Assembly (NCBI GenBank): GCA_002480735.1
Contig: DLCS01000222.1
Location: 25,816 to 32,151, forward strand
DNA: 6,336 bases
Origin: Bacillaceae bacterium UBA7792
GTDB lineage: Bacteria > Bacillota > Bacilli > Bacillales > Cytobacillaceae
Reading direction: 5' to 3'
Made by a program: the position numbers and the translations under genes. The stretch's first letter is position 1; each line of letters opens with the position of its first letter. Under the pieces are notes generated by a model. The model did not search any database. It was not told the origin of the DNA and worked only from the letters and a program-made list of their open reading frames with translations. Positions 1 through 5,052 of the stretch are shown here, piece after piece.

Positions 1-73
1 GGTTTTGCTCGGCACGAGCAACGTAGTGAACCCATTCACATATGGCGATATCAAGATCAACATTAAAATTTAG
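1..73 (+). CDS. Possible 3' end of an upstream gene (fragment)
   Basis: In the frame starting at base 2, 23 sense codons run to a TAG at 71-73. The peptide begins VLLGTSNVVN and ends GDIKINIKI. Its composition is protein-like, and it is followed by a weak terminator-like sequence, which fits the tail of a rightward gene cut by the window edge. I do not recognise the family. An open frame of this length can arise by chance, and the frame starting at base 1 is open almost as far, so this call is tentative. Confidence 0.3.
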   Translation, partial: VLLGTSNVVNPFTYGDIKINIKI

Positions 74-78
74 CAGCG

Positions 79-99
79 CCTTGTTTGAAGGATTTTTTT
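79..99 (+). terminator. Weak terminator-like hairpin with T tract
   Basis: CCTT (79-82) can pair with AAGG (88-91) across a five-base loop, and seven T residues follow at 93-99. The stem is only four pairs, so it is marginal. Its place, six bases after the putative stop at 71-73 and before the methylase gene, is what suggests a role. Confidence 0.25.
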
Positions 100-128
100 A
101 TGTTGAAGCTGAATGACGGTTGCAAAAA

Positions 129-137
129 TGGTATGAT
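129..137 (+). promoter_or_regulatory. Candidate extended -10 promoter element for the restriction-modification operon
   Basis: TGG followed by TATGAT (132-137) fits an extended -10 box of a SigA promoter, about 60 bases upstream of the methylase start. No convincing -35 box lies 16-18 bases upstream; the nearest TTGAAG (103-108) is 23 bases away. The call rests on the -10 match alone. Confidence 0.3.
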
Positions 138-185
138 ATGTGGAGAATGCTTGTTCGAATTGATCGTATGTTTTGCGTAGAAGTT

Positions 186-190
186 AGGAG
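186..190 (+). promoter_or_regulatory. Ribosome binding site that decides the GTG start
   Basis: AGGAG lies nine bases before GTG at 200. It supports a GTG start just ahead of the conserved N-terminal methylase motif. Confidence 0.7.
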
Positions 191-199
191 AGAAGTATA

Positions 200-1072
200 G
201 TGGCCAATGGAGCTAGCAACAACTTGACTCAGCCTTTTTTGAAATGGGCGGGAGGAAAGCGTCAATTACTCCCAGAGATTAGAAAATATATTCCTGAAAA
301 AATAGATATGTATTATGAGCCCTTTATCGGGGCAGGTGCCGTTCTATTAGATCTGAAGCCTCTAAAGGCAGTTATCAATGATATTAATATTGAGTTGGTG
401 AATGTCTATGAAGTGGTGAAGCATCACCATGAAGAGTTAATTGAGCAACTAAGAAAGCATGAGAACGGCAATAACAGTGAATATTTTTACGAAGTTCGTG
501 GACTGGACAGGGACAAAGAAAAGTATGAACAGCTTTCACCAGTAGAAAAAGCAGCGAGAATGATTTACTTAAATAAAACTTGTTTTAATGGACTCTATCG
601 GGTCAATAGTAAAGGCCAATTTAATGTACCTTTCGGGAAATACAAGAATCCTCAGATCGTTAATGAGAGTGTACTGCGAGCCGTTCATGATTATTTAAGC
701 GCTTATGATGTGACGATTTGGAATAAGGATTTTGCAGAGGTTGTTGCCAACGCGAAGGAGGGGGATTTTGTGTATTTTGATCCACCCTATGATCCGGTTT
801 CTGATACGTCTTCCTTCACGAGCTACAGCTTGGATGGATTTAATCGAGAGGATCAAATTCGACTGAGTGATGTTTGTGTTGAGTTGGATAAACGGGGCTG
901 CAAGTTTTTATTAAGCAATTCAGCCACTGATTTTATTAAAGAAATATATGAGGAAAAAGGTTTCCATATTGAAATTGTCTCAGCCACTAGAAATATTAAC
1001 TCAGTAGCCTCCAAACGTGGAAAAATTGACGAAGTGCTGGTGATGAACTTTGAGCCAAACGCAGACAGATAA
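200..1072 (+). CDS. DNA adenine-N6 methyltransferase, Dam/DpnM type, probably GATC-specific
   Basis: This enzyme transfers a methyl group from S-adenosylmethionine to adenine N6 in DNA. The motif order is that of the alpha group of amino-methyltransferases: FLKWAGGK (residues 13-20, motif X), EPFIGAGAV (40-48, motif I, SAM binding), a target-recognition region, then catalytic DPPY (194-197, motif IV). The length, 290 residues, is usual for the family, and the sequence resembles DpnM throughout from memory. The residues E. coli Dam uses to read GATC (K9, L122, R124, P134, Y138) have counterparts here at K15, L132, R134, P144 and Y148, so GATC is the likely target. That specificity is inferred. 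The GTG start is backed by AGGAG nine bases upstream. The gene overlaps the next one by 23 bases, so it most likely protects host DNA from that product. Solitary Dam-like enzymes exist, but the tight coupling argues against that here. Confidence 0.93.
   Translation: MANGASNNLTQPFLKWAGGKRQLLPEIRKYIPEKIDMYYEPFIGAGAVLLDLKPLKAVINDINIELVNVYEVVKHHHEELIEQLRKHENGNNSEYFYEVRGLDRDKEKYEQLSPVEKAARMIYLNKTCFNGLYRVNSKGQFNVPFGKYKNPQIVNESVLRAVHDYLSAYDVTIWNKDFAEVVANAKEGDFVYFDPPYDPVSDTSSFTSYSLDGFNREDQIRLSDVCVELDKRGCKFLLSNSATDFIKEIYEEKGFHIEIVSATRNINSVASKRGKIDEVLVMNFEPNADR
1039..1043 (+). promoter_or_regulatory. Weak ribosome binding site inside the methylase gene
   Basis: GGTGA lies six bases before the TTG start at 1050, inside the last codons of the methylase gene. 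The weak site, TTG start and gene overlap together suggest that the downstream protein is made at a low level and depends on translation of the methylase. Confidence 0.45.
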
Positions 1073-2336
1073 AGCCTGGGAGATCCTATTTGAGCGACAT
1101 CATATTTTGCAGCAGATTCAGCATCATGGTTTCTTTGAAATCAAAGCGAAGGAAATTAAGATGGTAAGAGAACCAAGATTGATGGCGAAATTTGATCATT
1201 ACAGCCATCTACCAAAGCTATTTAAGGAAAATGGGTTATCCATTTTACCAATTTCGCGCTCGAGCTATGTAATTGGTGAGTTTGATGTTTATGAAAAGGT
1301 GAGCTATAACAAAAGGCTAAAGCCTGTTCGTGTTGATTTTCCTGCGGATATCACTACCATTGATCCGACCAATCTTTATTCGGAAAGCTCAGCCCTTCAT
1401 TGTGCCCATATTACTGGCATGATGGAAAAGGTATTAGGAGAACCATGCTTCCAAACGATTTCCGGGAGAATGTCATCGAAGGAATTTGATTTCCATATCC
1501 AGACAAGAAAAGGTACCGACCGCCTCATTAATATAAAGAATTCACAGATTGAAATTGATGGAGGTTATGAGAGCAGATATCAATTCATGATTGTTGAAGC
1601 AAAAAATGAGACAGTAGATGATTTTCTTGTACGCCAGCTTTACTATCCTTATCGTCTATGGCAGGAAAAGACGAACAAGGTGGTACGGCCAGTCTTTTTC
1701 ACTTATTCCAATGATATTTTTAGCTTTTTTGTGTATGAGTTCACAGACCCAGGAAGGTATAATTCGCTAAAGCTTGTCGAGCAAAAGGATTTTATTATCG
1801 CTCATGAGGAGCTGAATTTTGAGGATATTGTTGGGGGATTTCGAGCTGTTCAGATGGTTCAGGAGCCAGAGGTGCCATTTCCCCAGGCTGATTCGTTTCC
1901 AAGGATTGTGGATTTATTGGGACTGCTTGTGGATAACGATTTGAGCAAGGATGATATCACAAGGAATTATGATTTTGATGTAAGACAAACCGGTTATTAT
2001 ACCTCGGCAGGAATGTACCTAGGCTTAATCGAGAAATATACTGACGACAACAAACAGGTCATGTTCAAGCTTACGAAATTAGGAAGAGAAATCATGAGGA
2101 TGAGAACGAAGGACAAATACTTGGAATTGGTGAAATGTATCTTGTCCCATAAGCCCTTCTGGATGGTGTTTGCCGAGTATTTGGAAAAAGGTTCTGTCCC
2201 GGAAAAAGGAAGGGTGATAGAGATTATGAAGAAATGCAATCTTTATCATGTCAGCTCTGAGAGTACGTTCATTAGAAGATCCTCCACCGTGATCGGATGG
2301 ATGAATTGGATCATTGATTTGCCAAACACCTATTAA
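1050..2336 (+). CDS. Putative type II restriction endonuclease with PD-(D/E)XK-like core and C-terminal helical (winged-helix-like) region
   Basis: This 428-residue protein overlaps the adenine methylase gene and is most simply its partner nuclease. Residues 10-75 form a well-ordered N-terminal region containing EPRLMAKFDH and LSILPISRSSYVIG. The candidate active site is D147 in KEFDF followed by E183 and K185 in MIVEAKN, on what would be the second core strand, with Q196 on the following helix; this matches the D...ExK layout. Residues from about 280 to 428 look helical with short strands and could be one or two winged-helix DNA-binding domains (for example VMFKLTKLGREIMRM). I chose the TTG at 1050 because the conserved-looking region begins immediately after it. 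The next ATG (1161, residue 38) also has GGAA six bases upstream and would be the alternative start, but it would remove that region. The protein does not resemble DpnII as I recall it. The nuclease role is inferred from motif and context; a DNA-binding regulator is the main alternative. Confidence 0.72.
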   Translation: MSQTQTDKAWEILFERHHILQQIQHHGFFEIKAKEIKMVREPRLMAKFDHYSHLPKLFKENGLSILPISRSSYVIGEFDVYEKVSYNKRLKPVRVDFPADITTIDPTNLYSESSALHCAHITGMMEKVLGEPCFQTISGRMSSKEFDFHIQTRKGTDRLINIKNSQIEIDGGYESRYQFMIVEAKNETVDDFLVRQLYYPYRLWQEKTNKVVRPVFFTYSNDIFSFFVYEFTDPGRYNSLKLVEQKDFIIAHEELNFEDIVGGFRAVQMVQEPEVPFPQADSFPRIVDLLGLLVDNDLSKDDITRNYDFDVRQTGYYTSAGMYLGLIEKYTDDNKQVMFKLTKLGREIMRMRTKDKYLELVKCILSHKPFWMVFAEYLEKGSVPEKGRVIEIMKKCNLYHVSSESTFIRRSSTVIGWMNWIIDLPNTY

Positions 2337-2373
2337 GAAAAGGAGCTCGTAGTTTGAGCTCCTTTTCTTAATA
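2331..2373. terminator. Perfect 18-bp hairpin terminator overlapping the stop codon
   Basis: Bases 2331-2348 pair perfectly with 2356-2373 around a seven-base loop. The core is AGGAGCTC/GAGCTCCT, with an A-rich left arm and a right arm ending CTTTTCTTAATA. The last sense codon (TAT) and the TAA stop are part of the left arm. As the structure is palindromic it could act on either strand, but only the operon ending here needs it. Confidence 0.85.
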
Positions 2374-2557
2374 GGGAGTTTTATTTACTAGAAGAATGCC
2401 TTTAGCCCCAATTCCCTCTTTATTAACTCTTATATAGTTCTATATTACTATATTTACTACAAAATTATACAATTAATTACCTATTTTCAACGTTTTTATA
2501 GTATTATATTAATAAATAACCAATATTTACAATTTTCCGCATTCAAACAATTCTATT
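2374..2557. other. AT-rich intergenic region ahead of the chemotaxis receptor
   Basis: About 180 bases of very AT-rich DNA with no gene. It must hold the receptor promoter unless transcription comes from farther upstream. I found no good match to the SigD (motility sigma) consensus TAAA-N15-GCCGATAT, and the many TATA-like strings lack well-spaced -35 partners, so I do not call a promoter. Confidence 0.5.
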
Positions 2558-2565
2558 AAGGAGAG
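2558..2565 (+). promoter_or_regulatory. Ribosome binding site of the chemotaxis receptor
   Basis: AAGGAGAG, with the AGGAG core ending seven bases before ATG at 2571. This is a strong Bacillus-type site that fixes the start. Confidence 0.85.
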
Positions 2566-2570
2566 CTAAT

Positions 2571-4274
2571 ATGAAAAAGAGCATTACAATTCAATTAGGC
2601 GTCATCATTATTATTGTTCTTTTCGTTTCCATGATGATAACGTCTGCTTCAAATTTCTGGGTAAGCTATCAAAAAACATATGAAGCAGCTGGAATTGAAG
2701 CAGTAGGCTGCGCCAATATTACCACTGGTTTAATTAATCCAAGCGATATTGAGGAAATCGCAAGAGGGAATCAAGAAAAACTGAAAGAATTGCAGCAAAA
2801 TCTAAATTGGACGACTGATCATAAACAGATCTTTGAAACTCAATACATATTGTCCCTCGATGGAAAGATTATAGCTGCGGATCGTCATTTACAAGAGCAA
2901 GGATTTAAAGCAGGTGATTCATTTTACATTGATCGGAAGGCTATCGAACTCATTGAGGAAACAAAGCACGCCCAATTCTCTGAGATTTATGAATTTGGAG
3001 GCATGAAGCGTTTGTCAGGATATGCCCCAATATATAAGGACCATGATCCGAATAAGGAAATCATTGCGATCAATGTCATTGATTTCAATGCCAAAATAGT
3101 TATTGAAAGAACATGGGCTTCTGTAATGGATAGTTTTGTTCTTGGACTTTTACCAATGATTATTGCTGGTTTTATTACCATTTGGTTGATTCGTAGAAAA
3201 ACAAGACCGATCACAACTCTCATCGAGTATTCCAAACAAATTGCCGAAGGAGACCTAGCAGTTGAAAATGTAAGCGTTCCAAATAAGGATGAAATTGGTG
3301 ATTTAGCGACTACGCTAAATACGATGAAGGGAAATTTACGAAAGCTGATTGAACAAGTAAGTGATAGTGCGGTGCACCTTGCCGCTTCCTCTAAACAATT
3401 AACGGCTGGTGCAGAACAAACCAATGAGGCAACAGAGCAAATCGTTAACACGATGCATCAAATGGCAATAAGTGTCGAGGGGCATGTTCAAAGTGTAGAA
3501 GATACCACGGGAATCATCCACGAGATGTCACATGGTATCCAGCAAATAGCGAGCAATGCTAAGGAAGTCTCAACCAGTGCTAACCATGCTTCTGATAGGG
3601 CATCACAAGGAGGAAAATCAATTGAGACAGCCATCCAACAAATGCAATTGATAAATAAAACGGTTAATGAATTGGAGGAAGTCATTCACCGATTGGATAC
3701 ACGTTCTAAGGAAGTCGGTCAGATTGTTGGTGTGATTACCGGCATCTCTAAGCAGACGAATCTCTTAGCATTAAATGCGGCAATAGAGGCAGCAAGAGCT
3801 GGGGAAAGTGGAAAGGGTTTTTCAATTGTTGCGGATGAGGTCCGCAAGCTAGCAGAACAGTCTGCACAATCCGCGGAGGAAATTTCCCAATTAATAGCGG
3901 AGACTCAGGAAGAAACAAATCTTGCGGTTCGATCTATGGCGTTTGTTGCCGAAGAAGTTGACACTGGGATTGGAATAGTTAGTTTGGCTGGAAGCTCTTT
4001 TGAAGAAATTAAGGACTCTGTTAATGCGGTTACCAATCAAATACAGGGTGTATCCGCTGCTGTGCAGCAAATGGCGGTGGGGGCGAGCCAGATCGTTCAT
4101 TCAATGGAAAATATTTCAGCAGTGGCTGATACAGCTGCTGCTAGTACACAAAAGGTTTCCACATCTACTGAGGAACAATTGGCTTTTATGGAAGAAATCA
4201 CTTCATCTTCGAGCTATTTATCAACATTGGCCGAGGAGCTACAATTACTGATTGGTAGGTTTAAAATTTCATAG
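2571..4274 (+). CDS. Methyl-accepting chemotaxis protein with Cache-like extracellular sensor
   Basis: This membrane receptor would sense an extracellular ligand and control the CheA kinase through CheW, with adaptation by methylation. Order of parts: transmembrane helix 1 (about residues 8-26); an extracellular domain of roughly 160 residues (27-186); transmembrane helix 2 (about 188-207); HAMP (about 208-260, with P213 and DEIGDL at 240-245); then a long antiparallel coiled coil. The coiled coil turns at the highly conserved [18 protein letters not shown], with the tip at about 421-424. About 145 residues follow the tip, which fits the long 44-heptad class common in Bacillus. The sensor contains [13 protein letters not shown] and GYAPIYKD, typical of Cache/PAS-like extracytoplasmic domains; I cannot name the ligand. 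There is no C-terminal CheR-binding pentapeptide. The gene stands alone, between two terminators. It is complete, with no sign of frameshift. The 567-residue length is close to that of small Bacillus receptors. Confidence 0.95.
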   Translation: MKKSITIQLGVIIIIVLFVSMMITSASNFWVSYQKTYEAAGIEAVGCANITTGLINPSDIEEIARGNQEKLKELQQNLNWTTDHKQIFETQYILSLDGKIIAADRHLQEQGFKAGDSFYIDRKAIELIEETKHAQFSEIYEFGGMKRLSGYAPIYKDHDPNKEIIAINVIDFNAKIVIERTWASVMDSFVLGLLPMIIAGFITIWLIRRKTRPITTLIEYSKQIAEGDLAVENVSVPNKDEIGDLATTLNTMKGNLRKLIEQVSDSAVHLAASSKQLTAGAEQTNEATEQIVNTMHQMAISVEGHVQSVEDTTGIIHEMSHGIQQIASNAKEVSTSANHASDRASQGGKSIETAIQQMQLINKTVNELEEVIHRLDTRSKEVGQIVGVITGISKQTNLLALNAAIEAARAGESGKGFSIVADEVRKLAEQSAQSAEEISQLIAETQEETNLAVRSMAFVAEEVDTGIGIVSLAGSSFEEIKDSVNAVTNQIQGVSAAVQQMAVGASQIVHSMENISAVADTAAASTQKVSTSTEEQLAFMEEITSSSSYLSTLAEELQLLIGRFKIS

Positions 4275-4280
4275 GTTAGA

Positions 4281-4313
4281 AAAGTGGGGATTCTATTTTG
4301 GATCCCTTTTTAT
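4281..4313 (+). terminator. Intrinsic terminator of the chemotaxis receptor gene
   Basis: GGGATTC (4287-4293) pairs with GGATCCC (4300-4306), including one G-U wobble, around a six-base loop. Five T residues follow at 4307-4311. It starts within ten bases of the TAG stop at 4272-4274. Confidence 0.75.
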
Positions 4314-4375
4314 ATTTACTACTAAAAAGAATACTTAGTGAATTGTTATAAAACTAGCAGCAAAGATGAGAACAG

Positions 4376-4687
4376 AAACAGCAAATTGGCAGGTTTGCTT
4401 CCCGTTTAAGTGATAAAGCAGATGGCACGGTCATCAAAGAAGGAGAATGATTCCCTCCAAAGTGAAAAAACAGGTAGAGCGGTCATCAAAGAGGTAGTAT
4501 GGTTCCCGTTAAAGTAAGAAAACAGGTAGAGCGGTCATCAAAGGAGGAGTATGATTCCCTCCAAAGTGAAAAAACAGGTAGAGCGGTCATCAAAGAAGGA
4601 GTATGGTTCCCGTCAAAGTGAGAAAGTAGATAGACCGGTCATTAAAGGATAGTAGGGCTGCCCGATCGATGCAAGAATGAAACAAAA
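4376..4687. repeat. 52-bp tandem repeat array, four good copies plus a decayed copy on each side
   Basis: Exact 52-base units start at 4428, 4480, 4532 and 4584, each beginning CGGTCATCAAAG. Copies 1 and 3 match at 50 of 52 positions and carry GATTCCCTCC; copies 2 and 4 match at 44 of 52 and carry GGTTCCCGT. Copies 1 and 2 match at 43 of 52. The array is therefore two rounds of a 104-base A-B dimer. In-register but decayed copies occupy 4376-4427 (recognisable by TTCCCGTTTAAGT) and 4636-4687 (starts CGGTCATTAAAGG). No length variation occurs between units. It lies between convergent genes, between the receptor terminator and a bidirectional terminator. Its function is unknown: it could be a genome-dispersed intergenic repeat, a protein-binding array or part of a transcript. 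It lacks the repeat/variable-spacer layout of CRISPR. Confidence 0.9.
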
Positions 4688-4721
4688 AAGCTGATGAAGA
4701 ATGGAGTTCATCAGCTTTTTT
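4684..4721. terminator. Bidirectional terminator between convergent genes
   Basis: Bases 4684-4698 (six A residues, then GCTGATGAA) pair perfectly over 15 bp with 4707-4721 (TTCATCAGC, then six T residues), with an eight-base loop. A and T tracts on the two outer flanks make it functional in both directions. It ends the leftward DUF4177-type gene and could catch rightward read-through across the repeats. Confidence 0.88.
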
Positions 4722-4723
4722 AC

Positions 4724-4740
4724 GCCTCTTTATATGAGGC
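4724..4740. other. Small hairpin next to the bidirectional terminator
   Basis: GCCTC (4724-4728) pairs with GAGGC (4736-4740) around a seven-base loop, just after the stop of the leftward small gene. It could act as an extra stem before the main terminator or be incidental. Confidence 0.35.
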
Positions 4741-4749
4741 TATCATCTA

Positions 4750-4938
4750 CTAATCTATTTTCCTTTTAAAGATCAGTTCAAAAAATTTGGCAGACCCATA
4801 ACTCCCAATTCCAGGTGCAAAGATTTGGACTAGTTCCCAACCTTGCTTTTCGTGTTCGTAAACGACGGTATGATAATCTTCTTCAGGTGTCAGCTTGAAG
4901 GTGGATAAGGGGATTTTGACAAATTTATGCTCGTACAA
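4750..4938 (-). CDS. Small DUF4177-type protein
   Basis: This 62-residue protein has the layout of the DUF4177 family: an N-terminal strand (YEHKFVKIPL), a helix with the hallmark KQGWELVQIF (residues 31-40), and a final strand ending FELIFKRK. The family has no established biochemical function that I know of. There is no signal peptide or membrane segment, so it is probably cytosolic. The start is TTG at 4938, set by a near-perfect AAGGAGG seven bases upstream; no ATG is available upstream. It lies 114 bases downstream of the kinase gene on the same strand, so it may be co-transcribed with it or have its own promoter. A strong terminator follows. Its C-terminal half (about 40-51) contains a glycine-rich loop before the last strand. 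Confidence 0.85.
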   Translation of the reverse strand: MYEHKFVKIPLSTFKLTPEEDYHTVVYEHEKQGWELVQIFAPGIGSYGSAKFFELIFKRKID

Positions 4939-4945
4939 GAGATAA

Positions 4946-4952
4946 CCTCCTT
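4946..4952 (-). promoter_or_regulatory. Strong ribosome binding site that decides a TTG start
   Basis: On the minus strand AAGGAGG lies seven bases before TTG at 4938. The strength and spacing of the site are the reason for accepting a TTG start for the small gene. Confidence 0.85.
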
Positions 4953-5052
4953 CTCTATCTTTAACATATTTACGAATGCTGTCTCAGGAGGTTTCAAAAT
5001 TTTTCATACTCGATTGTGACTCCGTTCAAAGCACCAAGGTTTGAAAAAGGTA
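4953..5052. other. Spacer between the kinase and small genes, no clear signal
   Basis: This 100-base stretch lies between the leftward kinase stop and the ribosome binding site of the small gene. I found no hairpin with a T tract and no well-spaced promoter. The best -35-like strings (TTGAAC, TTGAAA on the minus strand) do not have a -10 box at 16-18 bases. Absence of a terminator leaves read-through from the kinase gene possible. Confidence 0.4.

Noticed and set aside
1997..2239. Minus-strand open frame of 80 codons inside the endonuclease gene
   Set aside because: It lies antisense within a clearly protein-like gene, has no good ribosome site or recognisable domain, and is explained as a shadow of the plus-strand coding.
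2513..2539. SigD-type promoter before the chemotaxis receptor
   Set aside because: TAAA at 2513 is followed at the proper distance by ATTTTCCG, which does not match GCCGATAT.
2987..3451. Minus-strand open frame of 154 codons inside the chemotaxis receptor gene
   Set aside because: The plus strand carries unmistakable HAMP and receptor motifs over the same bases. The antisense peptide has no family features and is typical of antisense shadows of receptor genes.
4000..4251. Plus-strand open frame of 83 codons in another frame of the receptor gene
   Set aside because: It overlaps the conserved signalling coiled coil, is rich in Trp, Arg and Leu, and has no supporting start signal.
4499..4621. 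40-codon open frame across the repeats
   Set aside because: The start-site spacing is poor, the 52-base period is not a multiple of three so units are read in different frames, and substitutions between copies do not look codon-constrained.
4428..4687. CRISPR array
   Set aside because: Units are contiguous 52-base tandem copies with drift spread along their length; there is no short conserved repeat alternating with unique spacers and no cas gene nearby.
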